Shown one piece after another: positions 16,251 to 24,561 of a stretch of 64,000 nucleotides of DNA (positions within the stretch are counted from its first letter, which is position 1; the number at the start of each line of letters is the position of its first letter). The notes beneath the pieces were generated by a model. That model saw only the letters and a program-made list of their open reading frames with translations, made no database searches and was not told the origin of the DNA. The stretch lies in assembly GCA_019454105.1 (NCBI GenBank), contig CP075364.1:1677362-1741361 (forward strand). Reading direction: 5' to 3'. Made by a program: the position numbers and the translations under genes. This DNA is from Fimbriimonadaceae bacterium (GTDB lineage: Bacteria > Armatimonadota > Fimbriimonadia > Fimbriimonadales > Fimbriimonadaceae).

Positions 16251-17636
16251 ATGGCCGGCGCTTTTTCGGGCCTGTACATCAGCTCCCAGTCTCTCCGGAA
16301 CTTCCAGAGGGCCCTGGAGACGTCTGGGCACAACATCGCGAACGTCGACACGCCTGGCTATTCGCGCCAGCGCGTCGGCCTCGCTGCGATGGACCCGATC
16401 GCCTATTACGACCGGGGTTGGCAGACCCGTGGCCAGGGCGCCTTCGTCGCCAACGTGACTCGGGCCAGGGACTTGTTCCTTGAGGCGGCCAGTCAACGGC
16501 AGACCGCTAACATGGGCCGGTTCCAGAGCACGGTCAAAGGGCTCGTCGGCATCGACCAGGTCTATGGCGAACCGACCGACAGAGGGATCACCGCCGCATT
16601 GGACCAGTTCTTCAACGCTTGGTCGGCGATGGGAAGCAACCCGAACGACCCTGGAATGAGGACGCAGGTCCGGGAGGCCGGTCAGACCCTGGCCGACCGG
16701 GTAAGGGGAAGTTGGCACGAGTTCGAGCGCCAGCGGCTCGAGGTCACCAGCCAAGTCGGCTCGACGATCCGTCAGATCAACGACCTGGCCAGTCAAATCG
16801 ACTCCTTTAACAAAGCGATCCGGGCCGCCGTGGTCACTCAGGGGTCGCCGAACGACGTGCTCGACAAGCGGGACGCGGCCATCCGAGAGTTGAGCCAGCT
16901 CGTCGATGTCTCCACGTTCCCACAACAGGACGGCACCCTGACCGTCATCGCCGGGGGGTTCTCCCTCGTCGATGCGGCCGGGACAAGGCCGTTCCCGACC
17001 ACTTTCGACGCTGCCGCCGGAACCGTGACCGACGGCCTCGCCACCTATCAGGTGAGAGGGGGGCAGCTTCTGGGACAGTTCTCCACCCTCGTCAATCTTG
17101 AGGGCCAGCAGTCCCGGCTCGACACCCTGGCCAACAACCTCAGGACGCAGGTCAACGCCATCCATTTGACTGGCACCGCCGTCAGCGGACTCACGAACCT
17201 GCGGTTCTTCAACGACGTCACCAACCCGCCTCAGACCGGCGCGACCGACTTCGACCTTGATCAGGTGATCAAAGACGATCTTGAGAACATCGTGATCGGC
17301 GTCTCTGGGGAACGGGGTGATTCAGGCCTGGCCCAGGCCCTGTCCGACCTTCGGGACACGTCCGTTCCCGGACTCGGCAACGCCACCTTTGGGCGCTACC
17401 ACGCAGGGACGGTCGACAGCATCGCGTCAAGCCTGAAATACTTCCGCGCCGCTCAGGAGACGGAAGAGGCCGTCTTGAGGCAGACCGAGAATCGCATCCA
17501 GGCCGTCAGCGGCGTCTCCATCGATGAAGAGATGGCCGACATGCTGAGGTTCCAACGCAGCTATCAGGCCGCAGCCCGCGCCCTGACGATCTTCGACGAG
17601 ACGACGGCCGAAATCATCGGCATGCTCAGAAGGTGA
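16251..17636 (+). CDS. flgK: Flagellar hook-associated protein FlgK (HAP1)
   Basis: 461-aa hook-filament junction protein. N-terminal signature FSGLYISSQSLRNFQRALETS and GHNIANVDTPGYSRQRV, then the usual AASQRQTANMGRFQSTVKGL and a long helical stretch with DLASQIDSFNKAI. The C-terminal helix AEIIGMLRR and EEMADMLRFQRSYQAAARAL complete it. It is at the short end for FlgK, meaning the variable domain is small. The stop overlaps flgL by 4 nt. Confidence 0.95.
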   Translation: MAGAFSGLYISSQSLRNFQRALETSGHNIANVDTPGYSRQRVGLAAMDPIAYYDRGWQTRGQGAFVANVTRARDLFLEAASQRQTANMGRFQSTVKGLVGIDQVYGEPTDRGITAALDQFFNAWSAMGSNPNDPGMRTQVREAGQTLADRVRGSWHEFERQRLEVTSQVGSTIRQINDLASQIDSFNKAIRAAVVTQGSPNDVLDKRDAAIRELSQLVDVSTFPQQDGTLTVIAGGFSLVDAAGTRPFPTTFDAAAGTVTDGLATYQVRGGQLLGQFSTLVNLEGQQSRLDTLANNLRTQVNAIHLTGTAVSGLTNLRFFNDVTNPPQTGATDFDLDQVIKDDLENIVIGVSGERGDSGLAQALSDLRDTSVPGLGNATFGRYHAGTVDSIASSLKYFRAAQETEEAVLRQTENRIQAVSGVSIDEEMADMLRFQRSYQAAARALTIFDETTAEIIGMLRR

Positions 17637-18520
17637 CCATGAGAGTCAGCACTTATTGGCAGTACGGAAACTATCTGACCGACATGCAGGCGGCCCAATC
17701 CCGATGGGTGGAGGCCCAACGCCAAGTCGCGACCGGCAAGCGGTTCGAATACCTCAGCGAGGATCCGGCCGGGGGCCAGTTCGTCGCCAACACCCGCTCG
17801 ATCAAGAGCCGGGTCGAGCAGCTCGACAAAAACCTTCGGGCCGCCGACGATTACTTGAAGACCACCGAGGCCACCCTCGGCGAGTTGTCCAGCTTCCTGA
17901 ACCGGGCGCGCACCCTGGCCGTCAACGGCGCGAACGCCGCCACGAACCAAGAGCAGCGCGACGGAATGGCCGCCGAGGTCGCCGAGATCCAAAGACGGCT
18001 CACGGCTCTCGCCAACTCAGTCGGATCGAACGGCCAATACGTCTTCGCTGGGCATCGGTCCGACCAGCGGCCGTTCCAAGAGACCCCGCCCAACCTCGTG
18101 TTCACGGGCGACACGAACCCCGTCACGGTCGAAGTCCGGCCCGGCGAAAAGATCCGGGTCAACATGGTCGCAGCCGACACGTACTTCACAGGAATTTATG
18201 ACGACCTGGAGCGACTCAAGTCGAACCTTCAAAGCGGCGACTTGTCCGCCGTCAGCCAAGACATCGACGTGATCAAGGCGGGTATCGACCGCACCAACCA
18301 GCTTCGAGGGGAAGCCGGCGCCCGCATGCGCGACGTGGCCGCCCAAAGGGAGCACAATGAAAGGCGCATCGACGATCTGGCCACCGCCATCGCCGACGTG
18401 CAAGAGATCGACGTGGCCCAAGCGATCGTCAGGCTCCATGCCGCCGAGGCGGCCTACACTGGAGCGATGAGCGTCGCCAGCCGAGGATTCAGTTTGAGCT
18501 TATTGGACTTTATGCGATGA
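17633..18520 (+). CDS. flgL: Flagellar hook-associated protein FlgL (HAP3)
   Basis: 295 aa, second junction protein, related to flagellin. N-terminal MRVSTYWQYGNYLTDMQAAQ with VATGKRFEYLSEDPAGGQ, the flagellin-type pattern, and C-terminal ATAIADVQEIDVAQAIVRLH with the closing SVASRGFSLSLLDFMR. Middle DVIKAGIDRTNQLRGEAGAR is typical. ATG 17633 or 17639 could start it; the first keeps the 4-nt overlap with flgK. No flagellin gene was seen in the window. Confidence 0.93.
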   Translation: MTMRVSTYWQYGNYLTDMQAAQSRWVEAQRQVATGKRFEYLSEDPAGGQFVANTRSIKSRVEQLDKNLRAADDYLKTTEATLGELSSFLNRARTLAVNGANAATNQEQRDGMAAEVAEIQRRLTALANSVGSNGQYVFAGHRSDQRPFQETPPNLVFTGDTNPVTVEVRPGEKIRVNMVAADTYFTGIYDDLERLKSNLQSGDLSAVSQDIDVIKAGIDRTNQLRGEAGARMRDVAAQREHNERRIDDLATAIADVQEIDVAQAIVRLHAAEAAYTGAMSVASRGFSLSLLDFMR

Positions 18521-18969
18521 CGAGCGTCACTGTTTTAACAACCCGGTTTGGAGAGGTAGCGTGCGCCGAAGAGGACATCGTCACCTTTCCCGAGGGCCTG
18601 GTCGGGTTTTCCGAGCTCAAAAGGTTCGTCCTCGTCCGTCATGGGGACGACAGTGAGTTCAGGTGGCTCCAAAGCCTGGACGACGGCACGGTCGCGTTTC
18701 TTGTCGTCGACCCGAGCGTCTACGTCGAGAACTACGCCCCGGATATGCCAGCCCATATCGAGAATTCACTCGCGATCGATGAAGAGACACCGATCCTCGT
18801 CTATACTGTCTGCACGATCCCGAACGGTCAGCCCAAAGCGATGACGATGAACCTGGCAGGTCCAATCGTCGTCAACGCCGCAAGCCGCCGAGCCATGCAG
18901 GTCGTTCTCGAGGACGAGCGGTACCCGGTCAGGTTTCCCGCTTTCAGAATCGAGTCAGACGCCGCCTGA
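18517..18969 (+). CDS. fliW: Flagellar assembly factor FliW
   Basis: 150 aa. FliW binds flagellin and also sequesters CsrA, linking flagellin level to translation of its mRNA. Family features: FGEVACAEEDIVTFPEGLVG near the start, FRWLQSLDDGTVAFLVVDP, and TVCTIPNGQPKAMTMNLAGP with VVNAASRRAMQVVLED at the end. It overlaps flgL by 4 nt, and csrA follows after 34 nt, the classic partner pair. Confidence 0.95.
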   Translation: MTSVTVLTTRFGEVACAEEDIVTFPEGLVGFSELKRFVLVRHGDDSEFRWLQSLDDGTVAFLVVDPSVYVENYAPDMPAHIENSLAIDEETPILVYTVCTIPNGQPKAMTMNLAGPIVVNAASRRAMQVVLEDERYPVRFPAFRIESDAA

Positions 18970-19003
18970 CTAGGCTGAATCGGGTGCCAAGGAAGGCGCC
19001 GCC

Positions 19004-19210
19004 ATGCTGGTCCTCACGCGAAAGATCAACCAAAGCATCGTTATCGGCGATGGGATCGAGATCGTTGTGCTCGAAGTTCGGGGCGAGCAAGTCAGGCTCG
19101 GGATCAGAGCCCCGCGGGACGTGACCGTCCACCGCAAAGAGATCTTCGAGCAGATCCAAGCCGAGAACGAGGCCGCCTCTGGCGTCGATCCCGGGGACGT
19201 CCCCGAGTGA
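19004..19210 (+). CDS. csrA: Carbon storage regulator CsrA
   Basis: 68-aa RNA-binding translational regulator that binds GGA-containing leaders. The sequence [40 protein letters not shown] is nearly textbook. AGGAAGG lies just upstream of the ATG. The C-terminus extends slightly ([12 protein letters not shown]). It is the partner of the preceding FliW, so flagellin (encoded elsewhere) is the likely target. Confidence 0.97.
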   Translation: MLVLTRKINQSIVIGDGIEIVVLEVRGEQVRLGIRAPRDVTVHRKEIFEQIQAENEAASGVDPGDVPE

Positions 19211-19220
19211 GCCCAAGAGC

Positions 19221-19688
19221 ATGGGGCTGGTCCGGGCCGTCACTAACGCCGCGTCAAGGGCCTGGTTCGTGTTCGAGCAGGGCACCTTCCACTTCCTGGC
19301 TCCCATGGTCGTCCTCCTCGTCCTGCACAAGACGCTGGCCAGCGAACTCTCCGCAGTCGCCCTCCTAGCCCCGCCCGGCCTGGGCTGGATCGCCACAATC
19401 TTTCTGGCCGCGACCTGGCCCGGGCTGTTCGATCCCTGGCAACCGGTCTTTCCGTTAAACTGGACGTTGCCCACCGTGCAGTGCTGCGCTTCCATGATCG
19501 GCGCCTACGTGATCCAAGGCTGGTTCCCATTGGCCTGGTCGCCCAGCGATCCACCCATCGCCCGATGGGACGCTCTTTGGACCCGGCTTGACTGGCTAGC
19601 CATCGTCTGGGCGGGACACGTTCTCGTCTTGACCGGTCACTACCGATTGCTGGCAAGGAAGTCCAAGCCGGAGGAGGCGCGGCCATGA
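19221..19688 (+). CDS. Hypothetical membrane protein, 155 aa
   Basis: Unknown function. Four hydrophobic segments are visible (about residues 24-40, 43-68, 82-103 and 124-143), giving a small integral membrane protein with a basic tail (ARKSKPEEARP). It sits 10 nt after csrA and overlaps ribF by 4 nt, so it belongs to the same transcript. I do not recognise the family. Confidence 0.65.
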   Translation: MGLVRAVTNAASRAWFVFEQGTFHFLAPMVVLLVLHKTLASELSAVALLAPPGLGWIATIFLAATWPGLFDPWQPVFPLNWTLPTVQCCASMIGAYVIQGWFPLAWSPSDPPIARWDALWTRLDWLAIVWAGHVLVLTGHYRLLARKSKPEEARP

Positions 19689-20593
19689 CGGTCCATTTCG
19701 GACTTGCGGGTTTGGCCCCCGACTGGCCCGGATCGACAGTCTGCATCGGCGTCTTCGACGGCGTCCACTTGGGCCATCAGCGGCTGATCCGTTCCGCAGT
19801 CGAGGCGGGCAGGGCCGAAGAGTCGCCCGCCGTGCTCGTCACCTTCGACCGGCATCCGCTCACCGTCCTCGCCCCGCACGCTGCGCCTGTGCAGTTGGCT
19901 GGGCTCGGCCAAAACCTCCGACAGTTCGCCGAGCTTGGAGTCGCTATGACGATCGTGCTGCCGTTCGACTCTTCGTTGGCCGCGACCCGGGCCCAGGACT
20001 TCCTGGACACTGTCTTGCTCTCCGGACTGCGGGCCAAACGGCTCGTGGTCGGTCACGACTTCGCCCTCGGTAGGCACCGGGAGGGCACCGCGGACTGGCT
20101 GGCGGCACGGATCCCCACCGAGGTCGTTCCTCCGTTCGAAGTTGACGGCCACCGTGTCAGCTCGACCTTGGTCCGCAAGGCGGTGGCTGAAGGGAGAGTC
20201 GATGACGCGGCCCGATGGCTCGGCCGCCCGTTCGAAGTCGAGGGAGCCGTCGTGGCGGGGCAAAAGCTTGGGCGCCAGCTTGGCTTCCCGACAGCGAACC
20301 TGTCGTTGTCCGAGCGGCTCGCCATCCCGGCTGACGGGGTCTACTCCGCCTGGGTCGAGACCGTCTTGGGCCGGTTTCGCTCGGCCGTCAGCGTGGGGTG
20401 CCGACCCGCCGTCGGGGGCAAGTCTCGAACGGTCGAGGCCTACCTCATCGACTTTCAGGGCCTGGACATCTACGGATCGGCCATGCGAATTCAGTTCGCC
20501 AGCCGCTTGCGAGAAGAAAGGGACTTCCCGGACCTGGACTCGCTCAAAGACCAAATGACCAGGGACGTGGAGTGGGTCAAGGCCAACCTCTGA
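19685..20593 (+). CDS. ribF: Bifunctional riboflavin kinase/FMN adenylyltransferase
   Basis: 302 aa, cytoplasmic, makes FMN then FAD from riboflavin. The N-terminal nucleotidyltransferase domain has CIGVFDGVHLGHQRLI and VGHDFALGRHREGT; SSTLVRKAVAEGRV follows. The C-terminal kinase domain has GRQLGFPTANLSLSERLAIP and ADGVYSAWVE, ending FRSREERDFPDLDSLKDQM-like. ATG overlaps the preceding stop by 4 nt. Being at the end of a flagellar operon is unusual but the call itself is firm. Confidence 0.96.
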   Translation: MTVHFGLAGLAPDWPGSTVCIGVFDGVHLGHQRLIRSAVEAGRAEESPAVLVTFDRHPLTVLAPHAAPVQLAGLGQNLRQFAELGVAMTIVLPFDSSLAATRAQDFLDTVLLSGLRAKRLVVGHDFALGRHREGTADWLAARIPTEVVPPFEVDGHRVSSTLVRKAVAEGRVDDAARWLGRPFEVEGAVVAGQKLGRQLGFPTANLSLSERLAIPADGVYSAWVETVLGRFRSAVSVGCRPAVGGKSRTVEAYLIDFQGLDIYGSAMRIQFASRLREERDFPDLDSLKDQMTRDVEWVKANL

Positions 20594-20618
20594 GGCAGTT
20601 TCGAGCGTCAACCTCTGC

Positions 20619-21092
20619 ATGAGACTCGCCGCGATCGTTCTTGCCGTGCTCGCCGTCGCTGGAGTCGCGTTCCAGATCTTCAGGACCGGCCCCTCAGATC
20701 AAGAGGCCATCACACAGGCGGTCGCCGACGCGGTTCGGGCCAGTCGCGAAGGTCAGCCGGGTGGCGTTCTCGAGCACCTCAGCCGCTCCCTCACTTACAA
20801 CGATGTGCCCGTCTCCGAGAGGGGCGAACTGGCCAAGTTCATTCGAGACAGCCGGCCCCAGGTCGTTTTCGACTCCACCCGGGCCCTCATCGAAGGCGAC
20901 CGGGCCGTGATCCAGACCGGTGCCCAGATCGACCTCCGGCTCGGGCCCGTGCCGCTTTCCCAGAGGATCGATAAAGTCAAGATTGTTCTGGGAAAGGAGA
21001 CCGGCTTTCGGTTCCTCGTCGTGCCGACCCCGAAATGGAGGATCCAGAACATCGAAGTCGAAGGAATCGGAGTTTCGGCCCTGGAATACTGA
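20619..21092 (+). CDS. Exported or membrane-anchored hypothetical, possible NTF2-like fold
   Basis: 157 aa. The N-terminus is a signal/anchor (MRLAAIVLAVLAVAGVAFQI). The remainder has the pattern of an SnoaL/NTF2-like small domain: a helix (ITQAVADAVRASREG), a loop, a helix (GELAKFIRDSRPQ), then long strands ending WRIQNIEVEGIGV. That fold is a guess from pattern. It follows ribF by 25 nt and may be the last gene of the transcript. Confidence 0.6.
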   Translation: MRLAAIVLAVLAVAGVAFQIFRTGPSDQEAITQAVADAVRASREGQPGGVLEHLSRSLTYNDVPVSERGELAKFIRDSRPQVVFDSTRALIEGDRAVIQTGAQIDLRLGPVPLSQRIDKVKIVLGKETGFRFLVVPTPKWRIQNIEVEGIGVSALEY

Positions 21093-21119
21093 CTCAGAGG
21101 CAGGAACCCAGATATAATT
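21091..21119 (+). promoter_or_regulatory. Candidate promoter of the CAPAE lipoprotein gene
   Basis: A perfect TATAAT at 21114-21119 with a weak -35 (TGACTC, 21091-21096) at 17 nt. It lies 45 nt upstream of ATG 21164. Confidence 0.5.
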
Positions 21120-21163
21120 ATGAGGATCCGGGCTTAATGAGGCTTGGATTCAGTGGTGAAACA

Positions 21164-21517
21164 ATGAAGAACATTCTCAAAACGATCGCGTTTGGAGCGG
21201 TCGCTTTCGCCTTGGCCTTTGGCTGTGCACCAGCCGAAGAGCAGGGTACGACTGACAAAATGTCCAGCGGCGCCGAGAAGGTGGCCGAAGGAGCCAAGGA
21301 AATGGCCGATGGCGCCAAAGAAGGGGCCAAGGACGCCATGGACAAGGCCGCCGAAGGCGCCCAGGGCGCGATGGAGAAGGCTGGCGACGCTGTGAAGGAA
21401 GGCACAGAATCCGCCAAGGAAGCGGCTGGCACCGCCATGGAGAAGACCGGCGAGGCCGTGAAGAAGGCGGGCGAAGACATGCAGAAAGCGGGTGAGAAGA
21501 AGCCCGAAGCCCACTAA
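21164..21517 (+). CDS. Lipoprotein with LEA/apolipoprotein-like helical repeats
   Basis: 117 aa. Lipoprotein signal MKNILKTIAFGAVAFALAFG then Cys, followed by APAEEQGTT. The mature chain is almost only Ala, Gly, Lys, Glu, Met with an 11-residue period (AEKVAEGAKEM, ADGAKEGAKDAM, EKAGDAVKEGT, EKTGEAVKKAG), like group-3 LEA or YtxH-type proteins. Such chains fold as amphipathic helices, often under drying or at membranes. The start at 21164 is fixed by the signal peptide. The gene is AT-initiated by a good promoter and ends at a strong terminator. The CAPAE after the lipobox recurs in the 44-aa lipoprotein at 48373. Confidence 0.75.
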   Translation: MKNILKTIAFGAVAFALAFGCAPAEEQGTTDKMSSGAEKVAEGAKEMADGAKEGAKDAMDKAAEGAQGAMEKAGDAVKEGTESAKEAAGTAMEKTGEAVKKAGEDMQKAGEKKPEAH

Positions 21518-21535
21518 GACAGAACACGCTCAACC

Positions 21536-21567
21536 TGAGGGCCGACCTGGAGGAGGGTCGGCCCTCA
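21536..21567. terminator. Bidirectional terminator
   Basis: TGAGGGCCGACC (21536-21547) and GGTCGGCCCTCA (21556-21567) form a perfect 12-bp stem with an 8-nt loop between two convergent genes. The right arm includes the stop codon of the minus-strand SRPBCC gene. Confidence 0.9.
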
Positions 21568-22017
21568 GACTTTCTGAGTCGCCTCGGCCCGCGCTTTGAT
21601 CGCGCCCAAGGTCGATTCCAAGTTCTTCACAACCAGTCCATGGACGATCCCTTTGACGAGCGGGCCGAGCCCAGGAACGACATAGTCATAGTCGACCAGG
21701 CTGTCGAACCGCACTCCCTCGTTCTCAGGCGTGAACCGCCAGACGCCCTCCAGTTTGTCGTAGTCCCCTTTGACCTGCCGGAACCGGCATTCCCCAGACT
21801 CGTTGTCCCAAACGTCTTCTTGCGTCCAGCGCACCTTGAGCCCGAACGCAGAGACCAGCCCGACCCAGTCGCTCACCACCCGGTGACCTTCACGCTCGGT
21901 GACCGTCAGGCTCAGAACGTCGCTCATATAGGTCGGGAACGCCTCGTTGTCTTGGGCCACCGAGAGCACGATCTCCAGCGGCGCGTTGATCCAAATCGTG
22001 TTCTCGACTGTCGGCAT
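21565..22017 (-). CDS. SRPBCC-family (COQ10/START-like) lipid-binding protein
   Basis: 150 aa. It has the polyketide cyclase/COQ10 START pattern: VENTIWINAPLEIVLSVAQD at the start, FPTYMSDVLSLTVTEREGHR, then LEGVWRFTPENEGVRFDSLV and the C-terminal helix VVKNLESTLGAIKARAEA. Such proteins hold small hydrophobic ligands or lipids. The partner or ligand is not known. Convergent with the lipoprotein gene, sharing the terminator. Confidence 0.8.
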   Translation of the reverse strand: MPTVENTIWINAPLEIVLSVAQDNEAFPTYMSDVLSLTVTEREGHRVVSDWVGLVSAFGLKVRWTQEDVWDNESGECRFRQVKGDYDKLEGVWRFTPENEGVRFDSLVDYDYVVPGLGPLVKGIVHGLVVKNLESTLGAIKARAEATQKV

Positions 22018-22116
22018 TGGAACGGCTCTTGAGCCTGCGATTCTACCGGGACTCGGAGGAAGCTACCGACCTATGCCGATGAACCGCCGTCGTTCAATCA
22101 GGCGTCAAACTAAGGC

Positions 22117-23316
22117 ATGACCTGGGGCTCTCTCCTTTCGATGCTGGCCGTCGGCGCCCCGACCGTCAGCATCGACAGTTGCGGTTTGTGCGGCCCCTTG
22201 CCCGCGCCGATCGCTCGCATGGCCCAACAGGTCGAAGACCGTCACAAGAAAGACCTTGATGGCGATGTGAAGCTGGGCCGCGAGGTGGCGGAGCAAGTCG
22301 CCAAAGAGATGCCACCCAGCGAGAACCGAGCGTCGATCGAGCGCGTGCAACGTATTGGCCAAGAACTGGCTTCCATCGCGAACGCCCAACTCGTCTCCGT
22401 CAGTTGGGGCGATCCCCGACTGAACCCGTTCTCCTATGAGTTCACCGTTCTGCAGGGCAAGGACGTCAATGCGTTCTCCCTCCCGGGGGGATTCATCTAC
22501 CTGTACGAAGGGCTCGTCGATTTCGCCGAGTCAGACGATGAACTCGCCGGAGTCCTCGCCCATGAGATCGCCCACGCCTCGTTCCGTCACGTCGCCTATC
22601 TCCGCCGCGAGCAGTCCAAGCTCGACGTCATCAACATCCCCCTGATCCTGGCCGCGATCTTCTCTCGCAGTCGAGACGCCGGGGCGATCGTGCAGGGCAC
22701 CGGGCTCGTCAACCAAGCTGTCTTGAGCGGCTGGAGCGTCAAAGCCGAGGAAGCGGCCGACTATGGGGGACTCCAGTACATGCTCGTCAGCCGCTATAAC
22801 CCCGTCGGCATCCTCACCTTCATGGAGCGGCTCGCGTTCCGGGATCGCGGACGCCCTGTCAACGATTGGGGGATCTATCAGACGCACCCGCCCTCGTCGG
22901 ACCGCGCCCAAGCCTTGCTCTCCAGGCTCAGAGCCCTCAAGATCGAACTCAGGCGCAGCGAGGTGACGACTTCCCTCCGAAGCTCGGTCGTCCCCGGCGA
23001 TGACGGCACGGTCGAACTCTTGTTCGGAAAGAACCGGGTCTATGCCTTTGGCGGCTCCGAAGCCTTGACCCGGGCCGACGAAGCTGCGGTCGCTTTGAAC
23101 GCCTTGATGGACTCTGTGCCAGCCCTCTATGAGCTGAGCCTGCGAAACGGCACCGAGGTCTTCGGTCAGGGCCGGCAGATCCTCGAAGCCCTCCCGGCAG
23201 ACGGTGAACAACCCGAGGCCAAAGCCCAAGCTGCTTTCCAGGCCCTCCGAAGGATCATCTTCGACCTGAACTACAAGCTTTGGCCCAACCATGACCGGGC
23301 CGCGTTCCCGGGCTGA
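22117..23316 (+). CDS. M48-family zinc metalloprotease
   Basis: 399 aa, exported or membrane-tethered. N-terminal signal-like segment MTWGSLLSMLAVGAPT. The zinc motif HEIAH occurs in ELAGVLAHEIAHASFRHVAY, and the third ligand is in EEAADYGGLQYM. The family-typical NAFSLPGGFIYLYEGLVDFA precedes the zinc motif. The C-terminal ~150 residues (after HPPSSDRAQALLSRL) are a separate soluble domain, weakly TPR/LysM-like at best. It is probably a periplasmic protein quality-control protease. It overlaps the convergent ceramidase-like gene by 62 bp. Confidence 0.88.
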   Translation: MTWGSLLSMLAVGAPTVSIDSCGLCGPLPAPIARMAQQVEDRHKKDLDGDVKLGREVAEQVAKEMPPSENRASIERVQRIGQELASIANAQLVSVSWGDPRLNPFSYEFTVLQGKDVNAFSLPGGFIYLYEGLVDFAESDDELAGVLAHEIAHASFRHVAYLRREQSKLDVINIPLILAAIFSRSRDAGAIVQGTGLVNQAVLSGWSVKAEEAADYGGLQYMLVSRYNPVGILTFMERLAFRDRGRPVNDWGIYQTHPPSSDRAQALLSRLRALKIELRRSEVTTSLRSSVVPGDDGTVELLFGKNRVYAFGGSEALTRADEAAVALNALMDSVPALYELSLRNGTEVFGQGRQILEALPADGEQPEAKAQAAFQALRRIIFDLNYKLWPNHDRAAFPG

Positions 23317-24487
23317 ACTGCTTCAACCCTCGAGCCATCGCCTCGACAAACCGTACGCTTGCTTCTCGCCCGTGGAAGCTCAAGGTCCCTTCATAGCCGC
23401 CCCGGTCATAGTCCGCCGGCTCGAGAACATAGCCGACCCAGCCGTTCGCATGGCTGACGACAAGAGCCGTCTCAAACCCACGGCGATGGGCCATTGACTC
23501 CAAGCGGCGCCCGAGCGCGGAACTCGGCTCGCCTGGAAATCCGATCAAAAGCAATGACCCAAGACGAAGGAAGGTCAGCTCGGCGCCCTGGGGGGCGAAC
23601 CGGTTCACGGCGGCCTCCGCCAAGGGTTGCGGAACCTTGTAAGCGGAAGCGAACTCCGGGTGCGGGGTCGGGGGTCCAAGCCGCACAGGTTCGCGATGGA
23701 AAGCCAGCCCGCCCGCCCAATCCATCCGAGAACCCACGGCCCGGGAGGAACCCTGAAGAAACCTCTCGGCGAACGCCGAGAGCCGCTCCTCGGCGCTGGC
23801 TCCTATGAGGCGAGGGGCCGCGTCCCCGATCGGCCCAGTGAGCACCGGACAGCCCAATCTCGACGCGACCACGCCGGGCCAGTCCCCAGAGAGGGTCTTC
23901 CGATCGGCCTCATGGATCGTCGCATGGGCTGAGTACCAGGCGAACAGGTTCTGCCCCGAGACGCGAACCACGACGGCTTTGGGGTCTGGTCGGGCTCCGG
24001 CCCTTCGGCCCCGGTTGAGCCCCGGACGGAACACGGCGAGCCTCGCTTCTGTCATGAGGACCGGAGGAGACCCCAGGGCTTCCCGCACCCCCCCAGCGAT
24101 CCGCTCCGCGTACCAGGCAAGCCACCGCGGCTGATAGCTGGCGATCCCTGGGACCGCAAGAGTCATCCTCGGATTCAGCATTTGACTGTCTGGGGCACTG
24201 TGTGTGTGGGTCGCCGTCAGCAAAAGGCTCACATTGGCGGGGAGGCGCCCCCGCACTTCCTCGACCAACCCCTCCGGCACGGTCAAGGCTTCGAGCGACA
24301 CGACCGCGACCCGCAGGCCGCCTTGCTCGAAGACCACGCACCGCGACCAGAGCCTGTCGCCTCCTTCCGAAAACACTGCTCCCTGCCGCTCCGTGTATCC
24401 CCCGAGCGGCAATGCTTCGGGAGGGGTCACGTCGATCGTCGACGTCCGGAAGAACACCGTTGGTGCGATCAGGGCCGCGAGAAGCAT
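23255..24487 (-). CDS. Neutral/alkaline ceramidase-like N-terminal domain protein
   Basis: 410 aa, exported (MLLAALIAPTVFFRTSTIDV). It follows the N-terminal domain of neutral/alkaline non-lysosomal ceramidases: STIDVTPPEALPLGGYTERQ, VVFEQGGLRVAVVSLEALTV, LLLTATHTHSAPDSQ, AWYSAHATIHEADRKTLSGD and LLIGFPGEPSSALGRRL. The C-terminal Ig-like domain of full ceramidases is lacking, as in many bacterial homologues of unknown substrate. The Zn ligand THTHSAP is present. The C-terminus overlaps the M48 gene tail on the opposite strand. Confidence 0.85.
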   Translation of the reverse strand: MLLAALIAPTVFFRTSTIDVTPPEALPLGGYTERQGAVFSEGGDRLWSRCVVFEQGGLRVAVVSLEALTVPEGLVEEVRGRLPANVSLLLTATHTHSAPDSQMLNPRMTLAVPGIASYQPRWLAWYAERIAGGVREALGSPPVLMTEARLAVFRPGLNRGRRAGARPDPKAVVVRVSGQNLFAWYSAHATIHEADRKTLSGDWPGVVASRLGCPVLTGPIGDAAPRLIGASAEERLSAFAERFLQGSSRAVGSRMDWAGGLAFHREPVRLGPPTPHPEFASAYKVPQPLAEAAVNRFAPQGAELTFLRLGSLLLIGFPGEPSSALGRRLESMAHRRGFETALVVSHANGWVGYVLEPADYDRGGYEGTLSFHGREASVRFVEAMARGLKQFSPGTRPGHGWAKACSSGRR

Positions 24488-24561
24488 CCTCTCTAGTCTA
24501 CGACCCTTCGACGGCTACGAAGGATGGGCCTAGCGCGGGCCTCTGCTAAACTTTCCGGGCC

